This document shows positions 1 through 9,144 of a DNA stretch of 64,000 nucleotides, in pieces. The notes under the pieces are model-generated. The model was not told the origin of the DNA and made no database searches. It saw only the letters and a list, made by a program, of their open reading frames with translations. Within the stretch, counting starts at the first letter, position 1, and every line of letters starts with the position of its first letter. This DNA comes from Candidatus Sulfopaludibacter sp. SbA3. Its GTDB lineage: Bacteria; Acidobacteriota; Terriglobia; Bryobacterales; Bryobacteraceae. Location: positions 248,001-312,000 of the forward strand of contig CAMDCN010000004.1 in NCBI GenBank assembly GCA_945890485.1, read 5' to 3'. A program made the position numbers and the translations under genes.

Positions 1-184
1 CCGGCGGAGAGAAGCCCTGGGATGCCAGGGAAGAAGCGACCAGCACATACCGGAATGCACGGTTTCCTGGGGCGGACTTGCGGTATTCCTCGGGAGCTGG
101 GGTCCAGGTGCCCTCGAAACTGGCAACCGAGCTGGAATCGTTGAGCGCACGGCGGATTCGCTTTAGCTGGTATGCTCGGCGCAT
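1..184 (-). other. Open minus-strand frame running off the left edge
   Basis: A minus-strand frame starts at an ATG (182-184) and stays open to base 1, about 61 codons without a stop. The start of the product reads MRRAYQLKRIRRAL and resembles no family I know. It could be the first part of a gene lying to the left, but in GC-rich DNA an open frame this short can be chance. Its ATG overlaps the plus-strand ATG of the small membrane ORF at 183, so at most a divergent, start-overlapping arrangement is possible. Confidence 0.2.
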
Positions 185-290
185 GGCCAAGCCGGATACT
201 CCGAATTTCTCCCCCATCGCCCGCGTCATCTTCGGCGTTATCGCGCTCGTCGTGATCGTAGCGTTGGTCCGCTACCTGGGATACGTTTGA
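183..290 (+). CDS. Small single-pass membrane protein (35 aa)
   Basis: The predicted product has a short polar N-terminus (MAKPDTPNFSPIAR) followed by one hydrophobic segment of about 18 residues (VIFGVIALVVIVALV) and a short RYLGYV tail. This is the architecture of a small inner-membrane protein. The same frame opens upstream at 78, but the sequence before residue 36 of that longer version is polar and unconvincing, so I use the internal ATG. No family is recognised. It could be a chance ORF, although the clean helix argues for translation. Confidence 0.35.
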   Translation: MAKPDTPNFSPIARVIFGVIALVVIVALVRYLGYV

Positions 291-300
291 GAGCACGGAT

Positions 301-359
301 GGAGGGGGACGCATCGCGCGCTCCTCGCGATGCGAATAGGCTAAGCGCACGGGCCCTCC
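301..359 (+). promoter_or_regulatory. Nested inverted repeats in the leader of the c-di-GMP/BLUF pair
   Basis: Between the small membrane ORF and the GGDEF-EAL gene there is a perfect 9-bp stem (310-318 CGCATCGCG with 326-334 CGCGATGCG, 7-nt loop). It is enclosed by a second pair, GGAGGG at 301-306 with CCCTCC at 354-359. No T-tract follows, so a simple terminator is unlikely. It may be a structured leader or attenuator of the genes at 519 and 2150. The rest of 291-518 shows nothing I can name. Confidence 0.3.
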
Positions 360-518
360 GAACTCCGTCGCGGAACATGCAATGCGGGGTTGGTGGGCCA
401 AGTCTGACGCGCCGGAGCAAGGGACTGGCGAACCGTTCAGCGCTCAGATCCGGGCGCCTGCAAGGCGGACGACGGCATTTTCTAAAGCTCCCGGACTCTT
501 GTCCGAAGAGACAGGGGA

Positions 519-2153
519 ATGGCCACCGCGAACCGAATCGAAAACCAGACTGAGATCCCGGCGCTGGCACTGCTAGCGGCGTTGAACCAACTGGACCAAG
601 GACTGATTCTTTATGACGCCGGCGGCAAACTGCTGCACATCTCCGAACGGGCGCAGGAATTGCTGGAGGTGGGGGATGCCCGGCCGGGTGAGGGAGCGAC
701 CGAGTTGGAAGTCCTCTTGCGGTCCGCGAAACGAGCGGGGGCGAACTGGGCGGAGGCGCTGCGCTATCTGACGACGAAGGAGGCACGGCAGGAAAACGCC
801 GGGCTAGAAGGCGGTGGGCTGCGATTCCGCTGGAAGGAGGTCTCTGATGGGAATCGGGTGGCCTTCATCGAAAATGTTTCCGGAGAGGCGGCGGAGAGCA
901 AGAGCGAGGAAGATTTCCTGACGGGATTGGCGTCACGGGCGAGATTTGAAGCTGAGATTGAGTCAGCGATGGCAGGTGGCGCCGCGGTTTCGGCGATGTT
1001 TATCGATCTGGATCACTTCAAAGCGGTGAACGATACCCTGGGGCACGCGGCGGGGGACATGCTCCTTAAGCGGGTGGGACAACGTCTGAAGGCATCGATC
1101 CGGACCGGGGATCTGGCGGCGCGGTTTGGCGGTGACGAGTTCGCTTTGCTCATTCGGGCCAACGCCACGGCGGACGACCTTACGGGAATGGCGAATCGAA
1201 TCATTGAAGTGATGCGGCGGAGCTTCCTGATTGAGGGCGAGTTGACGCACGTGGGCGCGAGCATCGGGATTGCGAGAATGCCGGCCGATGGGAGCGACGC
1301 GCGGGAACTGCTACGGGCGGCGGATCTGGCGCTGTACGAATCCAAGGCGGCAGGCGGTGGGCGGGCGACGTTCTTCGAAAAGACGCTCCTCGAAAGGGAA
1401 CAGGTCCGGCGAAACGGGGAGATGGACGTGCGGCGGGCCTTGGCGCTCCGGCAGTTCGAATTGCACTATCAGCCGCAGTTGGATGCGTCGGGAAAGCTGG
1501 TCTGCTTTGAGGCACTCATTCGCTGGAGGCATCCCGAGCGTGGCTTGATTCCGCCGCTTGCATTCCTTCCCATCGTGGAAAAGGTGGGCATGATGGGCCA
1601 GGTGGGCGAGTGGGTGCTGCGGACGGCATGCGCGGAGGCGATGAAGTGGCCGGACGATATCTGTATCGCGGTGAATGTGGCTCCCTCCCAGTTGGGAAAC
1701 AAGCAGTTTGTAGAGCGGGTGCGACAGATCCTGGAGGCGACTGGACTTCCGGGTTGCCGGCTGGAGTTGGAGATTACGGAAGAGTCGCTGGCGGGGGATC
1801 CGGCTGCCGTGAAGGGGATGTTGGACGAGTTGCGGACGTTGGGAATCAGTCTGGCGATTGACGATTTCGGCACCGGGTATGCGTCGATGAGTCAGTTGGC
1901 GATGTTTCCTTTCGACAAGATCAAGATCGATAAGTCGTTGGCTGGAGCGGATCCTCGTGAGCGAGCCTTAGTGAAGGCGATTACGCAGTTGGGCGACGAC
2001 TTAGGCCTTTCCACTCTGGCCGAAGGGGTGGAGAGCCGCGAACAGATGGTGCAATTGCACGGGGACGGCTGTGACTTTTTACAGGGATACCACTTGGGCC
2101 GGCCGATGACAGCCGAGAGCGCCGCGCTGTTAGTTGAACGGGTGAAGAAATGA
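519..2153 (+). CDS. GGDEF-EAL protein: diguanylate cyclase/phosphodiesterase
   Basis: This 544-residue cytoplasmic protein should make and/or degrade cyclic di-GMP. Residues ~15-120 look like a PAS-type sensor region. The GGDEF domain follows (~130-290), with FIDLDHFKAVND and an intact GGDEF signature at residues 204-208. An RxxD inhibitory site (RTGD) lies exactly five residues before it. The EAL domain (~300-540) has EALIRW at 331-336, ELEITEESL, IDDFGTGYAS, KIKIDKSL and TLAEGVES, so both active sites look intact. No transmembrane segment is seen. The 3' end overlaps the BLUF gene by four bases (ATGA), which implies co-translation and suggests that the neighbour supplies the light input. 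Which activity dominates cannot be told from sequence. Confidence 0.95.
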   Translation: MATANRIENQTEIPALALLAALNQLDQGLILYDAGGKLLHISERAQELLEVGDARPGEGATELEVLLRSAKRAGANWAEALRYLTTKEARQENAGLEGGGLRFRWKEVSDGNRVAFIENVSGEAAESKSEEDFLTGLASRARFEAEIESAMAGGAAVSAMFIDLDHFKAVNDTLGHAAGDMLLKRVGQRLKASIRTGDLAARFGGDEFALLIRANATADDLTGMANRIIEVMRRSFLIEGELTHVGASIGIARMPADGSDARELLRAADLALYESKAAGGGRATFFEKTLLEREQVRRNGEMDVRRALALRQFELHYQPQLDASGKLVCFEALIRWRHPERGLIPPLAFLPIVEKVGMMGQVGEWVLRTACAEAMKWPDDICIAVNVAPSQLGNKQFVERVRQILEATGLPGCRLELEITEESLAGDPAAVKGMLDELRTLGISLAIDDFGTGYASMSQLAMFPFDKIKIDKSLAGADPRERALVKAITQLGDDLGLSTLAEGVESREQMVQLHGDGCDFLQGYHLGRPMTAESAALLVERVKK

Positions 2154-2581
2154 GCGAGAGATTACATCGGATTGTCTATTGCAGCAAGGGCTGCATTTCG
2201 GGTGGCGAGGAAGAGATTCGCCGCGAGCTCGACCGGATTCTGGCGAGTGCGCGCCGGAACAATAGCCGGGTGGGCGTCACTGGCGCGTTGCTCTACAATG
2301 CGGAGTGTTTTGCCCAGGTGCTCGAAGGTCCGCAGGAGCATGTAGAGACTATCTTCGAGACGATCCAGTCCGACGTCCGTCACCATGAAATCGCCGTGAT
2401 TGAGAGCGGTGTGGTTCGGGATCGGTTATTCCCCGAGTGGTCGATGGCCTACGCGGCGGCAGGGCCGGGAAGCCACAATACGCAGGTTACCGAAGCGTTC
2501 GATGCGGTGTTCGCCGGATCGCCGGAGGGAACGACTCAAGTCCTGTCTTTGCTTGAGCAACTGCTCGCAAACCAAGCTTAG
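2150..2581 (+). CDS. BLUF-domain blue-light sensor
   Basis: A 143-residue protein that is almost entirely a BLUF (blue-light sensing using FAD) domain plus a ~40-residue tail. The flavin-pocket residues expected from AppA are all present: Tyr10 in RIVYCSKG, Asn38 in NNSRVGVTG, Gln56 in FAQVLEG, and Trp97/Met99 in FPEWSMAY. It therefore should bind FAD and switch in blue light. There is no output domain in the chain. Its ATG overlaps the stop of the GGDEF-EAL gene by four bases, so the likely partner is that enzyme in trans. In other bacteria (BlrP1, YcgF/BluF) BLUF is fused to an EAL domain; here the two modules are separate. The partnership is inferred from gene order. Confidence 0.93.
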   Translation: MSERLHRIVYCSKGCISGGEEEIRRELDRILASARRNNSRVGVTGALLYNAECFAQVLEGPQEHVETIFETIQSDVRHHEIAVIESGVVRDRLFPEWSMAYAAAGPGSHNTQVTEAFDAVFAGSPEGTTQVLSLLEQLLANQA

Positions 2582-2675
2582 CCAAGGCCTTGCTGCTGCC
2601 GGTAACGTTACATCTGGACAGTACGTTTCCCCGAAATCGAGGGGGCTTCGACGAGGCGGGGCGGCGGCACTGAAT

Positions 2676-5231
2676 TTACGACCGGCTCAATCGGCGCACC
2701 GCTTCCTCCACGGCGGCAGTCGCCGCCGCCGCATCATCAGTCGCGCCGAACTCCATCGGAGGTCCGATGCGCAGGGTGACTTCGCCCGCAGCGGCAAGGC
2801 GACGGCCCTGCTCTCGTAACTCGCGGATCCCCTCCAGCCACACCGGCACCACCGGCATCCGTAAGTCCCTCGCCAGGATGCCGGTGCCTGGTTGAAAGGG
2901 CAGGAGCTCCCCCGTCTCCGAACGACGGCCTTCGGGGAAGACGAGTACGGAATAGCCCGCGTCCGCCAACCGTCCGGCGTGTTGAAACGCCCGGCGGACT
3001 CCTCCGCTGCGCGGCAGCGGGAAGACGTGGTAGGCGAGGACCACCAGGAAGTACTGCACCCGTAGCGCGAGGCGCCGGTACCACGGCAGGGACGGCGACG
3101 GATACCGGTATTCGCGCAGCAATTCTCCGCTCATGGCAATCGCTACCTTGCGGCTCCGGCCCCAAGGCAGACGCCCCACCAACAAGGCCCCATCAATGGC
3201 GGTCAGATGGTTGGCCACTAACAACACAGGGCCCCGCACACTCAAAAAGTTTTCGAGGCCGTCGACCTGGGCGCGACCGGAGAACCACGCGGTTAATGGC
3301 CGGAGGAGGAGCCGATGCAACGCCCACCGCAACGCGGCAGCCCACCCGGATCGCGGCCATTGAGGGAACACAAAGGCTGGTTCGGCGGGGCTGAGCGCAG
3401 GGACGGCCTGGGGCGGGGCCACGGAGCGCTCGGAGGGCGTGGATGGCACAGGGGCGGGTCCGCGCTCTCCCTCCATCTGGGCGGCGATGCTCTGGCGCAG
3501 GGCGCCGACCGTGGTCGTATCGGTGATCTGACCTTCTTCGAGTGAGACCGAGAACCGAACTTCGAGTGCGGTAACCAGGCCCACGCGGGCGAGCGAATCG
3601 AGGGCCAAGTGACGCCCGAGTTCCCACTCGTCGCGCAAGGAGCCCGGCCAGCGGGCGCCGGCGGCCTGCAGAACCTGTTCGAGAGCGCTGGCTCGCAGGG
3701 CTTCAACCGGCTGTCCGCTAACGATCGCTTGGGCGTATTCGCGGACGGCCCCGCGGCGGACCTTGCGGGTACCGGTGCGTGGGAAATCGAGTTCCGGCCA
3801 CTCCGCCCAGCGGGCGACGCGCTGGTGGGGCTCGAGGCGGGTATTGGCGCGCTGGACCACCGCCTCCCAGTCGGCACGGCCGCGAAAGAGCGCCATTGGG
3901 GCCGGGCCGCCGCTCACTTCGACGCCCACGACGACCACATCGGAGACTTCGGGTTCCGCGCGGAGGGCGTGCTCAATGTCCTCCGGGTAGATGTTCATGC
4001 CGTTCGAGGCGACGATGAGTTCCTTGCTCCGGCCGCGGAAGAAGTAGTTGCCGGAAGCATCGGTCTCAGCCAGATCGCCGGTAGAAAACCATTCGCCGCC
4101 CCAGCCCTTGGCCTTCCCTTCCCTGCTCCAGTAGCCGGGCGAGACGGTTTCTCCCTTCACGAGAATCTCGCCGGTCTCGCTAATGCGGACCTCGCGGCCG
4201 GGCATCGACTTGCCGATGCTGCCGCGGCTCATTTTGAAGGGATGGTTGACGCTGATGAGCGAGGCAGTTTCGGTCATGCCGTAGCCCTGAATGACAGCGT
4301 AGCCGAGGCGGCGCCAGAGGACTTCGGTTTCTTCCGGCAAGGAGGCTCCGCCACAGACGAAGGCCCAGAACTTCCAGCCAAGGCGGGCGTGGACATCGCG
4401 GAAGATCCACCAGCTTTTGAGGAAGTGGCCCTGGCCGGAGGTGGTGAGGCGTTCGGCCCAGCGGCCGCGGCTGCCGCGCGCCATTTCAGCGCCAAGCAGT
4501 TCGAGATAGCGGGGAACAGTGGAGAGGACGGAGATGCGGCGTTCGCGGATCGACAGGATGACCTCGGCCGGGCTGAGTTCGGGCAGAAAGTGCATTTCCC
4601 CGCGCAGGAGAGGGGGAACGAACAGGCCCAACATCTGGCCGAAGACGTGGGAGAGGGGGAGCTGCGCGAGAAACCGGACAGGATGGAACGGGCGCTCCCA
4701 GTGGAGGTATTTGGCGATTTCCTGCTCCATGGGTTCGAGGCTGGCGAGCGTGTTGCCGTGGGTGAGGCAGACTCCTTTGGGGGCGGCGGTAGATCCAGAA
4801 GTGAAAATGATTTGCGCCAAGGCGTCGCGGGAGGGACCATCGCCGCCGGGAGGCACAGCGGGGAGGCCAGCGACGGAGCGGCGGAGATGAGCGAGTTCGC
4901 GGTCCTGCCAAAGAAACTTGGCGCCGGTCTCTTCGACGATGCGGTTGACCCATTCCTGGCTGGATTGAGCGTCGATGGGAACGGCGACGATGCCGGTGGC
5001 GAGGCAACCCCAGAAGACGGCAGCCCATTCGCCGGAGTTCGCTCCCCAAAGCACGACACGATCGCCTTCCGCAAGGCCGTAGCGCCGCATCCACTCGCCG
5101 GATTGCCAGGCTAAGCGGGCGAGCTCGGCGTAGGTCATTTGCCGAGTACGAAGGCCGTCGGCGTAGACGTAGGCGAAGTTCCAGCGATCCGCCGCCATGC
5201 CGTGCAAGTAGGTGCCGAGGTTTCGCCGCAT
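2676..5231 (-). CDS. Fused AMP-dependent acyl ligase - acyl carrier domain - PlsC-type acyltransferase
   Basis: An 851-residue, three-domain protein. Residues ~1-475 are an adenylate-forming acyl-CoA/acyl-ACP ligase with the P-loop IIFTSGSTAAPKG, GYGMTETA, STGDLAETD and the C-terminal hinge FRGRSKELIVASNG. Residues ~500-590 look like a carrier domain with the phosphopantetheine-attachment serine in LALDSLARVG (~545). Residues ~650-845 are a 1-acylglycerol-3-phosphate acyltransferase with NHLTAID (HX4D, ~673) and FPEGRRS (~763). This suggests activation of free fatty acids, loading on the internal carrier and transfer to lysophospholipid or glycerolipid. E. coli Aas joins the same activities in the opposite order and without an ACP. 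The start ATG is the first in frame. The gene is convergent with the BLUF gene and divergent from the TonB operon. Substrate is unknown. Confidence 0.9.
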   Translation of the reverse strand: MRRNLGTYLHGMAADRWNFAYVYADGLRTRQMTYAELARLAWQSGEWMRRYGLAEGDRVVLWGANSGEWAAVFWGCLATGIVAVPIDAQSSQEWVNRIVEETGAKFLWQDRELAHLRRSVAGLPAVPPGGDGPSRDALAQIIFTSGSTAAPKGVCLTHGNTLASLEPMEQEIAKYLHWERPFHPVRFLAQLPLSHVFGQMLGLFVPPLLRGEMHFLPELSPAEVILSIRERRISVLSTVPRYLELLGAEMARGSRGRWAERLTTSGQGHFLKSWWIFRDVHARLGWKFWAFVCGGASLPEETEVLWRRLGYAVIQGYGMTETASLISVNHPFKMSRGSIGKSMPGREVRISETGEILVKGETVSPGYWSREGKAKGWGGEWFSTGDLAETDASGNYFFRGRSKELIVASNGMNIYPEDIEHALRAEPEVSDVVVVGVEVSGGPAPMALFRGRADWEAVVQRANTRLEPHQRVARWAEWPELDFPRTGTRKVRRGAVREYAQAIVSGQPVEALRASALEQVLQAAGARWPGSLRDEWELGRHLALDSLARVGLVTALEVRFSVSLEEGQITDTTTVGALRQSIAAQMEGERGPAPVPSTPSERSVAPPQAVPALSPAEPAFVFPQWPRSGWAAALRWALHRLLLRPLTAWFSGRAQVDGLENFLSVRGPVLLVANHLTAIDGALLVGRLPWGRSRKVAIAMSGELLREYRYPSPSLPWYRRLALRVQYFLVVLAYHVFPLPRSGGVRRAFQHAGRLADAGYSVLVFPEGRRSETGELLPFQPGTGILARDLRMPVVPVWLEGIRELREQGRRLAAAGEVTLRIGPPMEFGATDDAAAATAAVEEAVRRLSRS

Positions 5232-5300
5232 GGCTCCATCGTATCCGGCGGGGAGAACTCCGGCTGCAAGCCGGGCCGGCGAGATTTTCGCATTTTCTTG

Positions 5301-5329
5301 TTGACAGTGAGTTGCATCTTTTCTAATCT
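5301..5329 (+). promoter_or_regulatory. Sigma70-like promoter of the TonB receptor operon
   Basis: A consensus -35 TTGACA (5301-5306) is followed by a 17-base spacer and the -10-like TAATCT (5324-5329). Transcription would start near 5336, leaving a leader of about 80 bases before the receptor ATG at 5417. The position in the divergent intergenic region and the near-consensus elements make this one of the best promoter candidates in the window. Confidence 0.6.
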
Positions 5330-5331
5330 AG

Positions 5332-5344
5332 GACTCATTGAGTC
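5332..5344. promoter_or_regulatory. 13-bp palindrome over the predicted start of the iron operon
   Basis: GACTCATTGAGTC is a perfect inverted repeat (GACTCA, central T, TGAGTC). It begins three bases after the predicted -10 element and covers the expected transcription start, a classic place for a repressor site. It does not look like a canonical Fur box. The cognate regulator is not evident. Confidence 0.35.
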
Positions 5345-5416
5345 GCATATGAACTCCGGTCTCGCAACGGACGAAGCGGCCTGACAACATCATCATTTTG
5401 TGGAGTTTATCCCCCT

Positions 5417-7810
5417 ATGCGCATCAAAATCCGCATTAAGAAGAGCCGCCGTCGCGAGGAGTTGCTCCGGACGCCGAGTAAACTAGTTGCGTTTGGAGCC
5501 ATGGCCGCCTACTCGGCCACGGGCAGCGGGGCGCTGTTGCACGCCCAACCGCCAGCGGTCCGCATGGCCGCCAGCCAGTCCGCGAGGGTCATCCGCTTCA
5601 CCATCGCGGCCGGCCCATTGACGGAGGCACTCGCCGAGTTCGAACGCGCCACCGGCTGGAAAGTTACGCTGCCCGAGGCAGGCATGGGTTCGCTGAATGG
5701 GAAAGCAGTTTCCGGCGCCCTTTCGGCTCCCGAAGCGCTACGCCAGATGCTGCAGGGCACAGGATTGACGTTCCACGTCACCGGGCCAGGCGCCGCACGG
5801 ATTGCGTTCGACGCGATTCGGTCCGCCGTCGACGTCAGCGACCGCGCTCCGGTGTCCTCGCCGCGGTACACCGAACCGCTGCGGAACCTGCCACAGACCA
5901 TCACGATCATCCCGAAGGAGATCATCGAGCAGCAGGGAGCCACGAGCCTGACCGAGGTGTTGCGCAATGTGCCCGGCCTGACGATTACAGCCGGCGAGGG
6001 TGGCGTGGCGGCGGGCGACAACTTGACACTCCGTGGCAACAGCGCGCGGAACGACATTTTCGTCGATGGCGTAAGGGATATCAATCCGCAGTCGCGCGAT
6101 CCGTTCAATTTGGAATCCGTCGAGGTGACGAAGGGCCCGACATCCGCCATTACCGGCCGCGGATCGGCGGGCGGGGCGATCAACCTGGTGAGCAAAGGCC
6201 CAGGGCTGGGGCGGTTTGTGACGGGCAGCGTGGCGCTGGGCAATGCGAACACGCGCCGGGCGAGCATCGACACCAACATTCCGCTGGGCGAACGAATTGC
6301 ATTCCGGATGAACGGTTTGATCCATGACGCGCAGGTGCCCGGCCGCAATGCGGTGAAGAACGATCGTTGGGGCCTGGCTCCATCGCTGGCGTTCGGGCTT
6401 GGCACCCCGACGCGACTCACGCTGGGCTATTACAAGTTGCGCCAGGACAACGTCTCCGACTACGGGATTCCGTGGGTTCCGAACACGAACACGGCGCTTC
6501 TCGAATTCCGCGACCAGCCGGCGCCGGTGCCTCGGGAGACTTTCTACGGCTTCCGCAATCGCGACCGCGAGGTGTTGAACCAGGACACGGCCACCGTGAG
6601 GGTAGAACACGATTTTGACGACGTGAACAGCGTGCGCAGCCAACTGCGGTATGGGCTATCCGGCCGCAATTCGGCTGCATCGCCTCCCCGCTTCGCGGCG
6701 TCGAACTCGACGGTGATCAACCGGGAAATGCGTTCCTGGGTAGCGCAGGACCGGATCTGGGATAGTCAGACCGATTTTCGCCTGCAGACAAAGACTTTTG
6801 GTATCCGCCACAACATCGTGACGGGCACGGCATTTACGAGCGAGAGGAATATACGCACCAACCGCAGCGCGCCCGGCTCGCCAACCACGCTGCTGAATCC
6901 CAACCCGGACGATATCTACTCCGGGGTGATTACGACTTCGCCCAATATCGGCCGAATCACCGGCAACACGCAATCGGTATGGGCATTCGACACTGCCAAG
7001 CTGGGAGAACATTGGGAGGCTACTGGTGGTGCGCGCTGGGAGCGATTCGATGTGAAAGGGATCAGCACGACACCGGCGCCGGTGGCGCAGAACGTGAAGT
7101 TCGCCAGCGTCCGGGCAGGGTTGATCTACAAGCCGACGCAGAACGGAAGCGTCTACTCCTCTTACGGCACGTCGGTGAGCCCTTCGCTGGAGGGGCTGTC
7201 CTACAACACGTCCAACACGGCGATTCCGCCGGAGAAAACCTATACAGCCGAGATCGGGACGAAGTGGGAGTTCGGCGGCGGCCGGCTGCTGCTGACGAGT
7301 GCACTATTCCGGGTGGCCAAGGACAACGCACGGACGCCGGGTTTGTTGCCGACCGACACGCCGCAGGTCCTGGCCGGCCAGCAGGTTTCGCAGGGATTTG
7401 AGTTTTCGGCCTCGGGCGCGATTACCAGGAACCTGCGGGTGCTTGGATCTTACTCACTGATTGATGCTCGAATCCGGAGTTCGAACACGCCGGCCGAGGT
7501 GGGGCGAATGTTCCAGAATACACCCCGGAACGCAGCGAGCACGTGGATCACGTACACGGCGAAGCGGTTCACGCTCGGCGTGGGTCCCCGGTTTGTTGGC
7601 CGCCGGTTTGGCAACAACGCGAACACGCGACAGGTGGATGCCTACGGGACGGTGGACGGGATGGTGTCCTACCAGGTGAACAAGCACCTGGACCTTCGTC
7701 TGAACGTCTCAAACCTGAACGACTCGTACTACTTTGAACGGCTCGGCGGTGGACACCTGATTCCGGGGCCTTCCCGCTACGCCCTCGTCACCACGAACTT
7801 CCGGTTTTAA
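5417..7810 (+). CDS. TonB-dependent siderophore receptor with N-terminal STN domain
   Basis: A 797-residue outer-membrane receptor for ferric siderophores, related to the Fiu/FpvA type. A basic N-terminus and hydrophobic stretch (~20-43, ending near LLHAQ) form the export signal. An STN domain (~58-115, [21 protein letters not shown]) is the periplasmic module used by transducing receptors. The plug (~140-255) has [14 protein letters not shown] and [19 protein letters not shown]. The barrel ends in the expected aromatic residue (TTNFRF). The PKHD hydroxylase follows after two bases, recalling the fiu-ybiX pair of E. coli, so catecholate-type iron chelates are likely ligands. An STN domain usually implies a FecR-type anti-sigma partner, but none is adjacent. 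The ATG at 5417 lies ~80 bases after the predicted transcription start. Confidence 0.92.
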   Translation: MRIKIRIKKSRRREELLRTPSKLVAFGAMAAYSATGSGALLHAQPPAVRMAASQSARVIRFTIAAGPLTEALAEFERATGWKVTLPEAGMGSLNGKAVSGALSAPEALRQMLQGTGLTFHVTGPGAARIAFDAIRSAVDVSDRAPVSSPRYTEPLRNLPQTITIIPKEIIEQQGATSLTEVLRNVPGLTITAGEGGVAAGDNLTLRGNSARNDIFVDGVRDINPQSRDPFNLESVEVTKGPTSAITGRGSAGGAINLVSKGPGLGRFVTGSVALGNANTRRASIDTNIPLGERIAFRMNGLIHDAQVPGRNAVKNDRWGLAPSLAFGLGTPTRLTLGYYKLRQDNVSDYGIPWVPNTNTALLEFRDQPAPVPRETFYGFRNRDREVLNQDTATVRVEHDFDDVNSVRSQLRYGLSGRNSAASPPRFAASNSTVINREMRSWVAQDRIWDSQTDFRLQTKTFGIRHNIVTGTAFTSERNIRTNRSAPGSPTTLLNPNPDDIYSGVITTSPNIGRITGNTQSVWAFDTAKLGEHWEATGGARWERFDVKGISTTPAPVAQNVKFASVRAGLIYKPTQNGSVYSSYGTSVSPSLEGLSYNTSNTAIPPEKTYTAEIGTKWEFGGGRLLLTSALFRVAKDNARTPGLLPTDTPQVLAGQQVSQGFEFSASGAITRNLRVLGSYSLIDARIRSSNTPAEVGRMFQNTPRNAASTWITYTAKRFTLGVGPRFVGRRFGNNANTRQVDAYGTVDGMVSYQVNKHLDLRLNVSNLNDSYYFERLGGGHLIPGPSRYALVTTNFRF

Positions 7811-7812
7811 TC

Positions 7813-8493
7813 ATGCTGCTACCTATTGAAAACGTATTGACGCCAGAAACTGCCGCCGCCTTTCGGGAGGCGTTAGAGAAGGCGGACTGGGTGGATGGCC
7901 GGGTGACGGCCGGCTACCAGTCGGCGATGACCAAGAACAACTTTCAGTTGGCGGAGGACCATCCGCTGGCGGTTGACTTGGGTGACCGGATCCTCACCGC
8001 GTTGCAGAACCACCCCTTATTCATGGGGGCCGCACTGCCCTTCCGGGTGTTTCCGCCGCTGTTCAACCGTTACAACGGCGGACAGTCGTTCGGCACGCAT
8101 GTCGACAACGCCATCCGGCAGACGGCAGGCACGGGGCATCGGATCCGGACCGATCTTTCGGCCACGCTGTTCCTGACGCCGCCGGATGAGTACGACGGCG
8201 GCGAACTGGTGATCGAAGATACCTATGGAACACAGTCGGTGAAGCTACCGGCCGGGCACTTGGTGCTGTATCCGTCAACGAGTCTGCACCATGTGCGGCC
8301 GGTGACGCGGGGATCCCGGATCTCGTCGTTCTTCTGGCTGCAGAGCATGATCCGGGACGATGGCCAGCGTACGCTGCTCTTCGATCTGGACATGGCGATT
8401 CAGCGTCTGGCGGGGGAGTTTCCGGGTCACCCGGCGGGGGTGCAGTTGACCGGCGTGTATCACAATTTGATTCGTATGTGGGCGGAGCTCTAA
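7813..8493 (+). CDS. PKHD-type Fe(II)/2-oxoglutarate-dependent hydroxylase (PiuC/YbiX family)
   Basis: A 226-residue cytoplasmic dioxygenase-like protein, the usual length for the family. The metal ligands are His96 and Asp98 in GTHVDNAI and His159 in YPSTSLHH, and the 2-oxoglutarate-binding Arg is at 166 in [15 protein letters not shown] and [12 protein letters not shown] are further family signatures. These genes regularly sit beside catecholate-siderophore receptors, as here, and are thought to act in iron acquisition, although the substrate is unknown. The start lies two bases after the receptor stop, and the stop directly abuts the GTG of the next gene, so the set is almost certainly one transcript. 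Confidence 0.93.
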   Translation: MLLPIENVLTPETAAAFREALEKADWVDGRVTAGYQSAMTKNNFQLAEDHPLAVDLGDRILTALQNHPLFMGAALPFRVFPPLFNRYNGGQSFGTHVDNAIRQTAGTGHRIRTDLSATLFLTPPDEYDGGELVIEDTYGTQSVKLPAGHLVLYPSTSLHHVRPVTRGSRISSFFWLQSMIRDDGQRTLLFDLDMAIQRLAGEFPGHPAGVQLTGVYHNLIRMWAEL

Positions 8494-9141
8494 GTGACGG
8501 CTCCGGTAACATCGAGCCCGGCGGCAGGGCGGTCGGCACGGTCGTTCTGGGTGCGCCAGATTACGCTGTGGCACTGGGTGAGTTCGGGCGTCTGCCTGGG
8601 CGGGATGTTACTGTTTACGGTGACCGGCATTACTTTGAACCATGCCGCGTCGATATCGGCCGAGCCGAAGGTGACGCAGCATGTGGCGCCGGTGCCGGAA
8701 CCGGTGCGGCGGTTCGTCGACAACGGGCCGCAGGATGGCAAGGCGCCGTTGCCCTCCGCGCTGGCCGAATGGATTGGTGACGAGTTTCACACCACCCCAC
8801 CGACGGAGGCGTCCGAATGGTCGAAGGCCGAGATCTACGTTTCCCTGCCCCGCCCTGGGGGTGACGGCTGGGTGGCCATCGATCGGGCTAAGGGTTCGGC
8901 CAAGTACGAGAAGACTGACCGCGGTTGGATCAGTTACCTGAACGATTTGCACAAGGGCCGGCACACAGGTATGGCCTGGACGGTTTTCATCGACGTTGTG
9001 GCGGCGGCTTGCCTGGTGTTTACCCTTACGGGCCTGTTGATCCTGCAAATCCATGCCGCCAAGCGCCCCAGCACCTGGCCGATAGTCCTGCTCGGCCTGG
9101 TTATTCCCTTGTTTCTAATGCTTTTGTTTGTCCACCGGTAA
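8494..9141 (+). CDS. PepSY-associated transmembrane protein
   Basis: A 215-residue inner-membrane protein. The first helix (~30-50, WHWVSSGVCLGGMLLFTVTGITLNH) is followed by a ~115-residue periplasmic loop and two C-terminal helices (~165-190 and ~195-213). The HW...TGI.LNH start and LNDLHKGRHTG before the second helix are typical of PepSY-TM proteins that accompany TonB receptors. Their histidines suggest haem- or flavin-linked electron transfer for iron reduction, but this is not proven. The start is a GTG placed directly after the previous stop. DUF2271, DUF4198 and ApbE follow, an association also seen in proteobacterial iron loci. Confidence 0.85.
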   Translation: MTAPVTSSPAAGRSARSFWVRQITLWHWVSSGVCLGGMLLFTVTGITLNHAASISAEPKVTQHVAPVPEPVRRFVDNGPQDGKAPLPSALAEWIGDEFHTTPPTEASEWSKAEIYVSLPRPGGDGWVAIDRAKGSAKYEKTDRGWISYLNDLHKGRHTGMAWTVFIDVVAAACLVFTLTGLLILQIHAAKRPSTWPIVLLGLVIPLFLMLLFVHR

Positions 9142-9144
9142 ATC

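Noticed and set aside
301-518. c-di-GMP (GEMM) riboswitch ahead of the GGDEF-EAL gene
   Set aside because: The context is tempting and a GGCGAACC stretch is present, but I cannot fit the conserved GEMM core or its two stems; a covariance search would be needed to claim it.
3609-5114. 501-codon plus-strand open frame
   Set aside because: It is antisense to the ligase domain of the clear triple-fusion gene at 2676-5231. The product is Ala/Gly/Glu/Asp-rich without any motif, as expected of a GC-rich shadow frame.
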